Shown here: piece after piece, positions 22,419 through 35,717 of the stretch
Layout: every line of letters begins with the position of its first letter
Numbering within the stretch: the first letter of the stretch is position 1
Assembly: GCF_963855985.1 (NCBI RefSeq)
Contig: NC_087112.1
Coordinates: 5,582,501-5,646,500 of the forward strand
Reading direction: 5' to 3'
DNA length: 64,000 nt
Origin: Ostrinia nubilalis
Taxonomy: Eukaryota > Arthropoda > Insecta > Lepidoptera > Crambidae
Made by a program: the position numbers and the translations under genes
Notes under the pieces: model-generated
What the model was told of the DNA's origin: nothing
Databases searched by the model: none
The model's input: the letters and a program-made list of their open reading frames with translations, nothing else

Positions 22419-25400
22419 ACATTCAAAAGAATGCGTGATGATATATTGAGGTAATGCTGACATACACTTGTGCCACACACATAAATAATGCACAATCAAC
22501 AGCTAAGAATGCCTTCGTAAATTATCGTCACGCTATGTCCGGAAATTGGTTTTTGGAATCGTGTAATTTCCTTTATTAAGGGATAGGTTTGACTTGTGAT
22601 GGAAATTGTGTTATTTTACTGTTTTGCAAGTTCTCCTTCGAAACTTTTTCTTCAATAGGTTAGTTTTAAAAGTTGTCGACTAAAGCTGACTCTCCTGAAT
22701 ATTTTTGTCGCAACTTTGAAAGCTTCTGTCCATATTTGGTTTAGCGACATCCCTGTTTGCTTTCACAAATATGTTAATACACTTTCCACCTTTTTAGTCA
22801 TGTTATTTTTTCCACGCTTCCTTCGCACTACTAAGAACTTTCCTCAGACATGACGTTAGGTCCAGATATGCAGCGGATCATCCACTTTTTCTAGTTTTAC
22901 TGGTGTCTGGTCTGAATCCACATTACAGCAGTTATGGGAAGATGTACGCAGGTGTCTAGTTTTTGTTTGGTCTAGTTTAGAAGCTGTCTAGTTTAACAGG
23001 AATCTACCGGTTCTTGATCTTAGAATTACGCCTTACCATTTTGCTCTATGTCCTAATTTACTCAATCTTACTCGTTGGCGTTGGTTTTAGGAATAATTCC
23101 TGTAAGATATTAATCGTATTATCCAATGTTTGTTATGATTTGGGCCGTATAATCAAACATTACGTCAGTGGCCTCCGTTATCTCGTCCCTTGCACCATGT
23201 TACTTAATTGCCACGTCGGCTGCGGTCGTGGGAAGATCCCGATCATTGTTCCATTCTATAGTGCTGTCTGCGCATGCGTGATCTCATCCGTGTCTTGGCT
23301 AGCATCATACGTGTATAGGAGGAGAGATGAAAGCTTCTTTTAACCTACTTTGTCATTGGCGATGGCGACCTTCGTCTCTGAGCTGCCAGGCTCTCGACTC
23401 GATGGTCCTTCGTCTCGAGCATCTAACAAAGATAAAAAATCGCATCGCTTTCAATGTTCAGAACCAACATAACTAATATCGAGAAAATCGTGATGTTTAT
23501 TTATCGATTCTGATCGAATTACTCGTGATTGCTTCTATTTCCATTTCAATTGAGTTCTATCGGATATGAACATCATAATCGTGCTCTAATCATTATGTTT
23601 CTCGAGTAACAAATAAGTATTCGTAGACAGATATAGTATTGTATCTATTTAATGTTATATTCCTGTTTTAATAGTCATTCATTATCTTAGTCATGCTTTA
23701 TAACAGCAAGTAAGTAGTCAATATTATTGTAATAACATAGGGTTATTTGTAACTCCGATGGATTGATCCACATTATTTATGATCCAAAAATTGATGAAAT
23801 GTCGCTAAAAGCTTTTTTTATGTCGTACTTAGTACATCATTAATTTCTGAGATTGCGACCCAAATGGTTCATTTCAATGAAATTATTTCCAAGATGATTA
23901 TCAGTACTTCTATATTGATTTGATAATCTTAAATATCTATTGACAACTCCAAATTTTCAAACATGCATACAGTGTCCGTCCATCCATATGTTACTCTTTC
24001 CTATTTTAGTTTCCATTATAGTCCAGTCTTGGTTGTATTTTTGGCTTTTGTTCACCACACATGGTCGTGATGTCATCAACATACATTACGCTAAGCTCGC
24101 GTTTTAAGTGAGAATTAAAAACAACTTTCCAGTGCTTTGTTTTAGAGATTATTTAACTTGTGCAGCTTTATAATGTATCCTTTTTACTTTGTTTATTTTG
24201 TGTGGTGAAGAAAGTAAACATTAGGATATTTAAAGGAGTTAAACGCTAAAAGGTGTAAGTTTGCATATTATGGTATGCATCCAATAAACTTACAAAGTGT
24301 TTATACTCTATTCTGTGGAATTTCTTCTAGAAAACAAGAAATACTTTAAAATCGTGTAATAGCACTTACATGAATGCTTCTGGAGCTTCAATCCCAACAG
24401 GATTCAATTTAATATTCCATTTTCTTTAGTGCACCGTCCGAGTGCGCTGCTTTATTGTTAAGGGTAACTCGGTTGCGCCACAGATTTGTTTTGTCTGCAG
24501 TTTTGTTTACGGTGCACTTTGGTTGGTGAATGTGCAAACATTCAAGTCTACGTTTTGTTCTTTTACTATGTGTGACTTCAAGATATTTGAACCTTTATAC
24601 TAATGGTAGCAGTTAAAAGGGCATTTTCAGACGTGAAAGCATGATTTTGGTAACCATAAATTATATTGTAGTCTGTTTTTGTTTAAGTTTGTGGAAAGAT
24701 ACTTTTACGAGTAAGCCGCTGCGAGCATAGTGTTCGTCGTTTAAGAGTGTACTTGCCATATTGTTAGATCAAAAATTAAGATATCCCTAATCTTGTACAC
24801 TGGCAATTAAGCATGCATTGCATTGATCCCACTTACTGGAAAGTTTTTCGCTTCCACTTCCTTATATGGATAGGCGGTGTGTTGCTATCAGCTGCAACGA
24901 TCAAATTAATAATAAATCGGTTAATAATATGTGCTCGGTACTTTGCTGTTTATGGCCATAGCACTGCGCATGCGTGACAACCTGACAAGTACAACGAATG
25001 TAGGTTGATGCGCGAAACCTTGCCGCAATATGCCGTTTATATTTTGCCCATGATTTTGATATCTAACCAAGGAGAATGTAGTTTCTTTGACTTTAATAGA
25101 GCCTACTATAACACGCGGGAGATGATGAAGATATGACGTATCTAACGACTCGTGCGTCACATTCAAAAATATATAAAAAGTACCCAAAAAGTTAAAGTTT
25201 AAGTGCGTAAGTCATGACGAGAGGTCACTGGTATTCTGGTATCTAAATGCCGTGCAAAAATAAGGAAATCAGTTAAAACACTTAACATCACCGAAGTTTT
25301 ACGTCTTTTTTATGTACGTGATGCCCTACATGTTTTGCGAGATCGTATATTTTACTTTCACTAACTAAACGACGCAGTTACCCCTTATCTGTATTTGCCT

Positions 25401-26374
25401 GTGCTTATCATGGAAATATGGTGAAAAGTTGCTGTACCAACGTGTGTTGTCTAGATATGCGGAATGCATATCGTCGACAGTTCACTTTACACCTCACTTT
25501 GCATTCAAATGGGTCTCTTCACCTTGTGATGAAATACGTGTTTGTTTTGCATCGCAGAGTATCCTAGCTTAGAATAAACTGTCGTGTCTTGTCAGTATTA
25601 AATAACGTTAACGGTTGCAGTTCATGCTAAGAAGTCTGAATGTGTTAAAGATTTACTATGTAGGTATACGAGTACATACATTAAAGCCCTTTTCTCACAG
25701 GAAATAATCCGCCTGGTAGCATAATTTACGTCTTCATAATCCGACAAGCGAATAACGTCCACTATGTAACTTGATAAGCTCAAAAGAAATAGTCTATCTG
25801 GCTGGGAATTCAATTACTGTATAGTAGTCAAAGGGGAGATCCCGTGGGAAATATAATATCTAGACTTCTTTGAACCGAGCCCTCTTTGACTGTGGGACAG
25901 GCAAATCTGATTACGGCATTACGGATTAGTCGGGACAAAAGGGTCATCATGCTACTAATTTAGGTAAATTAGTAGGTAGGAAGGTTTTTGGAAAAATATG
26001 GTGTGTTTTTACAGCTTTCTCATTATAGCCAGTAGAATAGACAGGATTATTTTCACATGAAAACATAGAATTTTATAGAGAAACGTTTGATCCTTAGAAC
26101 TGATATCTTTTAGGAGTTCTAATTTATCGGCAGCCAATTCTCGGCAAAGCTTTCTAAACCTACCTCTCATTAACTAGGAGAAGCTCGCCATCAGATAAAC
26201 ATGATAGATTATTATTGCAAACCCTAGTCGTGGACTTTCGAGCTGTCCGAGACCTTTCTCTTTGTTGTCTTACTTTATCTCCCGCCATCTGCTGATAAGA
26301 CAATGAAAATGTCTTATAAGGATTCGCTAGACATGCATTTCTATAGTGTTAACTTACTATAGAAAACAGTTAAC
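22419..26374. other. no gene seen
   Basis: Non-coding. The longest frame (23,014-23,343) translates to a hydrophobic protein with no domain I know and no splice or UTR context. Confidence 0.4.
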
Positions 26375-26478
26375 TTTCCCCCGGGACAAACGACCTTCAC
26401 TGGTTGGGTTTTTATTGGCGGTCAAGCTGTAGAGTCCTGGCTACACAGGAGTTGCAGCGGTGGGAACGAGAGGTGGGA
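26375..26478 (+). repeat. dispersed repeat, copy B (inverted pair with copy C)
   Basis: Contains CTTCACTGGTTGGGTTT, TTGGCGGTCAAGCTGTAG and GGTGGGAACGAGAGGTGGGA. Its inverse lies at 26,989-27,074, so the two copies flank about 510 bases like long terminal inverted repeats. No target duplication is visible. Confidence 0.7.
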
Positions 26479-26988
26479 ATAGTCCCGTTATTATAGAAAT
26501 CTAATAAAATTATAATCGTGGATAGTTTTACACGTGTATTTGGAGAAATTGATGTAGGAATCTTGAGGAAACTACAAAAACAAAACGTAACGGTTCTAAA
26601 TTGATAGCTCCGATAGTTTGACTAGAGAAATTGTTAATGGAGGATTTAATTTTAGTGCGGCAGTTTTTGTTCGCTGAACCAAAATGTCAGTGAAACTGTG
26701 AAATTCGACCTTTTCAAGCCTGTCAGTCGCATACCTATCACACGGAGTTGTGATCGAGCATGTAAACCGGCAAGTACTTTCGCTGTCCATACACTTTCGC
26801 CTTCGTCCGATGGTACAAGGGTGACTCATGCTCTTTGTAAGAATAAGATTGGTGTTACGTAAATGTTATGGTACAAATCGTAATCATAGTACATATCTAC
26901 ATTTATATGTAATAGTAAACGGTAAGTGGTAGATACGAGTATAAGCAGTAACAAAAACTTGATCTCCATAATAAAATTGGTTAAATCC

Positions 26989-27074
26989 TCCCACCTCTCG
27001 TTCCCACCGCTGCAAGTCCTGTGTATCCAGGATCTACAGCTTGACCGCCAATATAAACCCAACCAGTGAAGGTT
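26989..27074 (-). repeat. dispersed repeat, copy C
   Basis: Reverse complement of copy B with a handful of substitutions (for example GTATCCAGG for CTACACAGG-side bases). The outer boundary is near AAACCTTCACTGG. Confidence 0.7.
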
Positions 27075-30000
27075 TAAATCCTAAGTAGGGATTACTCGTG
27101 CGTACTAGTCTAAATCTTGTGTGGATGAAGAAATTAAGGGACCTTCACTTCGATCGAATTCCCTGATAAGTTATTCGCTCTGAAAACCACAAAAATTTAA
27201 ACGAGGACAAACAAATGACCTCCAAAATATTGTGATAATTTTGAAATGCCGCGTATTTAATGGAATAGTGCCTTACTTCTCGTTAAAGCACAATCGAAGA
27301 CCGCCTCAAACGACCACAACTATTTGAGAAACTGGAATGTGCAAGTTACCTAAGTTCTTGGTGTTGCTCCTTGCTCTCTAGAAAGCTGACAGTACTTTAT
27401 TTATTACCTTTTCAATAATGTTCTGAATCATCTTGAAGTGAACCGTTAACACAACAGACGTTCACAATTTACTGTGACTGCAATGGGGCCAAATATCGGT
27501 CTTCCATCGCCATAGCCGTTTAAAAGTTGCAAGACCCACGTTCCCAATAAGGAGCTTGGTTTAACCATTTTGGACGACACACTAGTTTTATTCATCACAG
27601 TTGTTAAATTTATTCGCTGTCGCAGCCGTTACTTAGAAGAAAAATGTCACTTGAACTGGAGATATATTGTGAGTTGAAGTTTAAATAATTCAACAGCAAA
27701 CTCTACGGTCACACTTCCCCGTTATTGCAAAATTATTCGTTCCATACCCGACAGTTGTACCGGTGAATACAGAACCAGACAACCAGTAAAGAAAGGCATG
27801 GTATGAAATACAGTTACTGTGACATGTGTTGACAGGACCCAAGGTAGGGCGGCACACTTGGTGATAGACATTTCCTATTTGCGACGTGATAATTCAATAA
27901 ATGTCCTACAAATTGTGTAGGAGGCAATGTTAAATGTATTCTGGCGATCGTATCGGTTTGTTTTGGCAGTAAAGCTTGTTCCAAGTTGTCTTGTCTCGGC
28001 GTGATTTCCATGTCGTTGGGCACGAAATTTACTCGCGAAGTAAAAACAAAAGAAGTGAACTTTTGATAAGCTTGTTATTACTTTGTACTTTACGAGATCT
28101 GTTGTATTTGGTTGTAACTTTACTAAATTAATTATTTACCATTTTACCCCTTCTTTTTCATCCGTAGCAATCATATCTTTTAATTGTTTTATTAATTAAT
28201 TTTCCCCAATATTTTACGTCTCACATTTTTTTTCATTCCTGGCCTGATCATTATTGTCGAAAATTGTATAGGAATCATTATGAAAAATTAAACGACAACC
28301 AGGCAACTAGCTCATCATGACACACATGTATAATTTGTAATTAAAAACACCATTATGAGAGTTTTCCATCCACTCCATATTCATGAAAAGTCATCGCGTG
28401 AGTTACTACTGCAATTTCAAACGACGCATATTAGGTCATGGTCACTTACGATTGTTATAATTATAACACAACGTGGAATTCTATAACTTCCTGAAATATC
28501 GCGAGACACGTCAATGAAATTAATTTACTTTTAGCTTTCTAGTAAGTACATTCAGGGATAAATGGAAATAGAATTAATTGACACTAATTCAATAAATGGC
28601 GCTTTTATAAATAGCGCTATATCAGTACTATCATGACATAATATCAGAATGAATAAGGCGGAAGATGTATTCATACGCATTGCGTGCTACTCCTACGTTC
28701 AAAACTAATGTAATTTGCCTCTTCAATATAATGACGTCAATTCGTCATCACATCCTAAGAAAAAAACGACGTATAGCAGAGTTTTTTTGACAATACAAAC
28801 TACTACTAAGGAAGTAAATGTTGAATCTTCGAAGTAAGACGCACGTCCCTTTCTTTCATTTGCTCTGCATAAACTGTCTTCCGGTGGGCTCTCCCGTCTC
28901 GTCATCTGGACGACAGCTTTTGCAGATATGGATTTAACTTGCACATTGACAATGAACGATGGCAATTTGCCTAAAGTTACTCCGCTCTTTTTATGAATTA
29001 CTCTTATGCTACGGCTTGTAGGACCTTTGTTTAACTCTCTATATTTGTTTGACGGGCTTAACATGATGCAAATATTTTTTTTTGTACACTTCTTATTCTC
29101 ATAGCATTAATTGCGTAGAAAATTTTGCCTATTACATTAATTAATTGCCTATTACATAGAAAATTCAATAAAACCTTAGCGAGTAATATTGCTCATTGAG
29201 TAAATGTTGTTTTGCCTTTAATTTGTAACATTTCCAATGCTTTCAGCTAAATTTTAATCATGATTGAGTCGGTTTATTGGTCGATTGATACCCGATGGAA
29301 AATTCATCATGTTTTCAAACGTTAAAATTTAATGTCAAACATTGCCGGTTCGCGGGCAATTTGGCTTGAAGCCATTAAAAGGGATGTTCGTCACGAACCC
29401 TTTCAATTTCAACCTGGGGTGTGTAATCACGCGGTTTTATGGACTCGTCTCTGATGAAGTGCGTGCGTGTGACCTCATAAAGGATGAAATGTGAATTCTG
29501 GAAAAGAATGTGTTATTTTCCCATGCTATGGAAAACTAGACTTTAACTCTTCTGTTGCTTACATCACTATAATTACCTTAATAAATTGGCGTTAATAAGA
29601 TAGCATGTTAAACACCTTTGTAGACTCAGGTAATCGGTAGGTAATGAAGACGTTAATTTTAATTCAGTCATGAATAATCATGATAAGTTTGTGGTAGGTA
29701 GCTACGATTCTTAATGCTTATCTTTATTCATGAAGATCCCTTTAGAAGTCAATTTTCAACTATGTCAAGTCAAGAGTACGACACTATTCACACTATTCAT
29801 GATGGCAAAGAAGAAAAGCAAATGAACTACTAAATGACAGTCGGTAGCAGGCAACTCTAAAGTGTATCTCTATGTTACTGTTACTTATGTGGGAAACAAT
29901 AAATTCATCACTTTCACAGAGAATAAACAGCATGATGGAGGACGTCCCAAAGGAACGGAACGGTATTGGAAAATGCCAGTCAATATGTTTTATGTGTGGA

Positions 30001-31189
30001 ATACGTAAGGCCTTTTTGAAATTATAATTTGTAAAGTAGCTTGTGAAGTTGACTCGTGCTTAGAATAAAATTCGAATTGACTTAACAGCAATTTCTTACA
30101 TCAACTACTTATACAACTATCCAAGTCTTTTCTGTTTTAAGTAGACGATCCCAACAGGTACTATGCAAATACAGTAAAGTTAGAGTCATCTTTGCCTAGA
30201 GCTGCGCGTGGGCAGACCAGTTGGGGAGACGGAGTAGACTGCCGGCGCTGACTCACTTGCTTGTTTTGTCAAAAACCACTTAAGTAAGACTTGTTTTTGT
30301 CGGAGTTTTATCTGAAGTGTTTAGATACAACGATTTGACATCATCAAACAACATTGTACCTTTGAACAGTAGCAAAAAATAAATCAAAACGTAATTTACG
30401 TACAATTTACCTCTATTATTTACCTTAAAACTACTTAGTGACTTCAAGACCACGATGTTCTACAATGCCAGTGCCTAGTTCTAGAACTAAAAAAATAACT
30501 TTAACTTAACTTTCAATAATGAGTTAAACATTGGTTCCGCCCTTAACTTTACTTTATTCTATACTTAGTTTGTTTTATCCAATCAAAATTCTGTGGTGTA
30601 AAGTGTAAGTAAACCAACATGAGAGTCCAAAGTTCATCCGGCCCTTTTGTGTAATTCCGATTAACCAAATAATCGGGTCCGTGCCCGTTAAATCAACCCT
30701 AAATGAAAGTGTGCTTTGATTATCACATGAATGGCTCGGCGTGTGGGAGGAAGGTGAAAAGAGAACCGGTTCTCATGCGCCTGCGCACGCGCTTTAAGGA
30801 TTACTTTGGGCACCATAAGATGGTTGCAATCAACTTGTTCTCGCTTTTTTGGTGACTCGACAAATTCAAAGTGAAGGTTTTTATTCGTGTACAAAGCCTG
30901 TTCTAGTTAGTTCAAAGGAGTGAGCATCGCTGTAACTGGTTTCGATTCTGATCATGGCTATGTTCTATCTAATCCGCATGTATGATAAAAAATCCGTAAG
31001 GGAATAAAACTGTTTTCGTCGTTGTGAAATAGTGAAACCAAGAACTCATACGATTCGAACCACTAAAATATAATGCATTACCTATGCCAAAAGTTACTTT
31101 GAAGCTCTTAAAATTTTTAAAAATCGTGAATATACGAGTACTTATTCATGATTTATGAAGTTAATAAGTTAATTTTGAGTCAGACATCC
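27075..31189. other. no gene seen
   Basis: Non-coding sequence. A minus-strand 113-codon frame at 28,723-29,064 lacks recognisable motifs and is not called. Confidence 0.4.
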
Positions 31190-31197
31190 TAATATCT

Positions 31198-32854
31198 GTG
31201 AACGTCAGAATGGCGGGTGTATGATCACAGAAATGAATAAAATAAATATGATTAATTAATACCTGAGGTGTACCTTGGTGTACCTTTAGTTATTTATTTT
31301 GTACTTCCCTAAGACGGGAACAATTACGATTACAAAATGAGCCGCCAACCTGATATCAGGTTGGCGGGTGTATGCTGAAATTGGACGAAACAGGTAAGTT
31401 ATGGTATTCTAATATTTATCATTATTTAGTACCTGAGATGTACCTCACAAATATATTAATACGAACCAAATGCGACGAATAATTAACGAGAAAATCGATA
31501 CGAAAAATTTGATATCCACCATTTTCTTGATGGCCACCATTTTTATAAGAAGTTAGAAAGTTTATACAGACACAGATAATACATACCGTAGTATTTTTAA
31601 AGGGGAACTATCATATTTTCTGTCAACAAAATTTATATTTGTCATCAAGTTGTATCACCAAATAATTAGATCTATCGCCACGAAACATTTTCGTTCTCAG
31701 ATAAACAAATGTGTTCCTATTTATGAATTCCCTTTAATTTGTTATTTTGTCACCAATACACTGGTAACATTTTATTTCAATGTTGATTATTTCACGTAAA
31801 CTATGTGTTTTATTTACTATCCTGTTAGATATTTCATATGTAAATACTGCTTTTACCTGTGGGAATTAAGATCCTTGGGGGAGGCATTATATGTCCAGTA
31901 AAGTAGCAGGTAGACTGTATTCGTGATGATAACTCCTAATTTTAGTGAAACTTTTTGAAATTTTCTAGCGACAAAAATATGATTTTTATATAATTGGTGA
32001 TCACTTTAAATTAATTTGCTTCGATACTTATTAGGACAAACCTATTAAAATACACTCAAAAATATTTATTTGGTACTAGACCCTATATTATTATCTCCAT
32101 GATTTTAGGTGTTTTTTCGTGGAACTGATTTTATATTGTTTGGTGACTTGATTTGGGTGACAAATCTATTATTTTGGGGACAAACTGTATTATTAAGGAA
32201 ACAGAAAACGACTTTAATTGGTGACAGCTTAAATCATACCCTTTTAAAAAAAGTCTGTTTTTTATGACACGCACACTTGTGAATTTGCCAATACCATTAA
32301 TTTGCACCTTGGACAACCTTATTTATGACATTTACACGTTAATTCCTCTACTATGCATTTACAGGTGGGCGCTGCTATCAATACTTTTTGATTTTAGCAA
32401 ATTAATGGTATTGGCAAATTCACAAGTGTGCGTGTCATAAAAAACAGACTTTAAAAATACTACGGTATGTATTATCTGTGTCGGTATCAACTTTCTAACT
32501 TCTTATAAAAAATGGTGGCCATCAAGAAAATGGTGGATATCAAATTTTTCGTATCGATTTTCTCGTTAATTATTCGTCGCATTTGGTTCGTATTAAAATA
32601 TTTGTGAGGTACATCTCAGGTACTAAATAATGATAAATATTAGAATACCATAACTTACCTGTTTCGTCCAATTTCAGCATACACCCGCCAACCTGATATC
32701 AGGTTGGCGGCTCATTTTGTAATCGTAATTATTCCCGTCTTAGGGAAGTACGAAATAAATAACTAAAGGTACACCAAGGTACACCTGAGGTATTAATTAA
32801 TCATATTTATTTTATTAATTTCTGTGATCATACACCCGCCATTCTGACGTTCAC
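31198..32854. mobile_element. palindromic foldback DNA element, 8-bp target duplication
   Basis: Flanked by perfect TAATATCT at 31,190-31,197 and 32,855-32,862. Ends are GTGAACGTCAGAATGGCGGG and its inverse. The right arm (32,397-32,854) pairs with the left arm (31,198-31,602 continued by about 32,251-32,305) at near identity, leaving a loop of about 91 bases (32,306-32,396). Each arm carries a 26-bp perfect palindrome centred on CAACCTGATATCAGGTTG (left copy 31,342-31,367) and two related GGCGGGTGTATG...TACCTGAG modules. The superfamily is unclear: 8-bp duplication fits hAT, P or Merlin; long arms resemble foldback or Mutator-like elements. No ORF. Confidence 0.85.
31603..32242. mobile_element. 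element nested in the left arm of the foldback
   Basis: Interrupts the pairing of the left arm with the right arm. It starts GGGGAACTATCATATTTTCTG and, read from the other end, GGGTATGATTTAAGCTGTCA, an imperfect terminal inverted repeat. Flanks are TTTTTAAA (31,594-31,601) and TTTTAAAA (32,243-32,250), a likely 8-bp duplication with one change. Internally it has repeated GTGACAAAT/ATTTGTCA-like words. No ORF of note. Confidence 0.55.
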
Positions 32855-32935
32855 TAATATCTAGGTCATAAAATTACAAACAGTTTTTATGAAAGTTTAC
32901 CTAACTACTTACCTACTATCAGTGTTGTTCCTGAC

Positions 32936-33548
32936 AAAGGACAATGACCAAAAGTGGTCCAAATGTCCACCATTAATGAGACCTATATTGGCTTATAGTC
33001 TATTAAATAGAGATTAACTTTCAGTATGGGACGAAAATAAAATAAGCTGTCAGTAAAAAGTTATGACCGTATGAAAAATTGTAGTAGTTTACGCGCTAAT
33101 CTCAGGAACTACTGGTCCGATTTGAAAAATTATTTTGGGTATGGATAGCCCATTTATCAAGGATGGTTTTAGGTTATATAACATCACCCTACAACCAATA
33201 GGGGCGGAGCAGCGACCACCCGACCATAATTCCAATAATGTTGTCCTTCTTCTGAGCTTATTTTTTTTTTCTTTTAGCGATAATCTAACACGGCACACTA
33301 AGCGACATGACATAACATGCATAGATTAATCCAAAATGTGCGATGGATAGAATGATATCAAGAACATTTTTTGGATGAATAGGTTAAAAACATGACTTTT
33401 CATTCAGTCATAACTTTTTACTGACAGCATATTTTTGATTGCGGTTTGGTTATAATGAATCAGTATTTAGTAGACTATTTTACTACATAGGTCGCGTTAG
33501 TGGTGGACATTTGGACCACACTCCATACATTTTTGGTCATTGTCCTTT
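32936..33548. repeat. inverted-repeat module inside the hAT element
   Basis: Left AAAGGACAATGACCAAAA...TGGTCCAAATGTCCACCA pairs with right TGGTGGACATTTGGACCACA...TTTTGGTCATTGTCCTTT; pairing continues inward, for example GCTGTCAGTAAAAAGTTATGA with the inverse near 33,405-33,430. Probably a nested MITE, but I could not find its target duplication. Confidence 0.6.
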
Positions 33549-33673
33549 AGGGTTGCCGTATTCTAATTCTAAAATTGCCGGATTTTTAAGGAAAACTAAG
33601 AAAATTGCCGTATTGTATAAAATGTTTGTTTGGAAGGTTTAAATTTAAAAAAATACAAGTGATGTATTATGTA

Positions 33674-34414
33674 TAGCCTGACCAGGAACATAAAAACCCT
33701 GGCATAGAGGCGCGTCAATTGCATTTGATAGTGCAACACTGAGTACAGTCGTACATGTGTTAAATTAATAGGCTAAATTTATGTATCAGGATTCAGGATT
33801 ACGGGCTAATCTGATATTTTCATAAATTAACGAAAAAATATTATTAAAGGTAACCTGGTTTAAATAAATTAAATGAAACCATCAATCTAGCTAGTAGGAT
33901 TTATTTTATTATTCATCAATAATCAAATTCAGAACTTGAATATTCAACTGCAATGTTTGCTCATTAACGCTTCAAACTCGGTACTTCTTTCCCAATTCCA
34001 TAAAATTCAAAACTTAGAAAGTGACAAAAAACTAAAATAGGTAGTTGAAACAGACTACAGCTAATTTTCATAGTGGACTGTACTATACGATAAAAATGTC
34101 AGTCAATTTGACAACCTTTGTCGGAAACATTATTCAATGAAAATATTGTCCGAACCCTTAGTATTTCTCTTCGACAAATACATTAACACATTGTGAACCA
34201 CTTTTCTTTCACGACTATAAAAATATTTTAGCAATTTAATTCACAAAATCAATTGCACACATTTAAAATAAAGTTTGTTTACACTTTGACAACAATAGAC
34301 TGACATGCAAGGTGACATGTCAATGAAGTTTTCAGTTACTGTTGCCATTAAAAGAAATTAGTACCATTAGTTTTCCGCAACATGGCGAGGGTTTTTATGT
34401 TCCTGGTCAGGCTA
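33674..34414. mobile_element. TA-flanked MITE nested in the hAT element
   Basis: Perfect terminal inverted repeats of about 27 bp beginning TAGCCTGACCAGGAACATAA, flanked by TA at 33,672-33,673 and 34,415-34,416. The interior is AT-rich and non-coding. Tc1/mariner-type by its TA target. Confidence 0.75.
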
Positions 34415-34823
34415 TACTATGCGTATACTACTTTTAAACTTACTTATTTTATTCTTCACTTTTTAAGGTTTTGAATAATTCAGTCCAAGAACCTACCCGA
34501 ATAAAAGTGAAGAATCTACCAAAATGAGGAAATAACGATTTTAGACATTAAAATCTCGGAGATATGGTTGCATTTTTGGCGTTTCTTTTCGTGGCGCTTC
34601 TACTTCATCTATGGTTTACAAGTTTTTGCGTTCCATTAGACGAAATATTTATTTTTTGTTTACTAAAACTCATGAAAATCTCTAAAAACTCTACTTTACT
34701 CAATTGCCGTATATTTTGATACGGTAATCAAAGTGCTGCCGTATACCGTATTTATGGTGCCTAAGATGCCTGAATGCCGTATATTATGGCAATTGCCGTA
34801 TCAAGAACAACACTGCCTACTAT

Positions 34824-35713
34824 TTGGATTAAACGTTTGGGTTCCTTTGAAATGCGTTTTAATACCGCTATTTGCAAGTAATATAATAAGGTTTTCTCGT
34901 CGTAAAAAGCCCGTAAATGCTTTCATAATGTTTCCTAAGAAAGACTTGGCTCCAGTTAATGTTGTTCCACAAATGTCTTCTGGAGCTGGATGAAATGAAA
35001 TCGGCTTTATGATGTATTTTATAGCATTCGAAGGTTCTTGGGAAGTAACTGTATCTAACAGTTTTAAATGTTGGTACGACGTCAGAGACAGATTTATTAC
35101 TCGTAGTTTGATGCGTTGAGTGTTTAGGTGTTAGGTATTTAAAGTTTGCAATGTCCTATTGTATGCAAGTGATCTTGAGCTAATGTAGCTCATACCTCAG
35201 AGAGTTAGGTATTTGTTTTAGTTGAAGGTCGAGTGGCCTTGTTTCTGTGTAACATACAAAGGAACATTAGAAAACGTAGTGCATAAACGTTAACTTTGTA
35301 CTTAGCTATAATACTTACCTACCTAGATAATAAATTAAGTGCCCTCACTTCTCTGCCATACCTTTTTCCATATACTAATGTGCTAGCAAAGTGCACGAAA
35401 GTGATTTATCAAAAACCTGCCTCCATCCATTACGTAATTTAACATTTTCGAGGAGTAACCACATTAATTAATAAGCCTTTGAAAGCAATTAACCAGATTA
35501 AAGTCCTCATTGTTCAGTGCAGTCGGCTTGTGCCAGAGTGCGGCGGCAGCATCCATTAACAAAAAGGAATGCGCCAGACTTTAATGTTTTACGGACCTTC
35601 AGAGTTACAAACCTGTTTTGGGACAATGCTCCCCGAAATCACTGAGTTTAAAACGTAAAACAAAGAATAGGAAATTGTGTTACGGACTGAGGAGTGCCGG
35701 TGATGGATGATAG
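34824..35713. other. no gene seen
   Basis: Non-coding spacer between two DNA elements. Confidence 0.4.
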
Positions 35714-35717
35714 TTAA

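Larger units (their letters stand above)
32920..34815. mobile_element. hAT-type non-autonomous element, 8-bp target duplication
   Basis: Flanked by perfect CCTACTAT at 32,912-32,919 and 34,816-34,823. Ends CAGTGTTGTTCCTGA and, inverted, CAGTGTTGTTCTTGA. Subterminal regions carry repeated GCCGTAT words (33,552-33,615 and 34,705-34,800), probable transposase-binding sites. It has been invaded by at least two further inverted-repeat elements. No transposase frame remains. Confidence 0.85.

Noticed and set aside
23014..23343. 109-codon hydrophobic plus-strand frame
   Set aside because: Hydrophobicity comes from T-rich sequence; no homologous pattern recognised.
28723..29064. 113-codon minus-strand frame
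   Set aside because: No domain, no splice or UTR context, composition like random translation.
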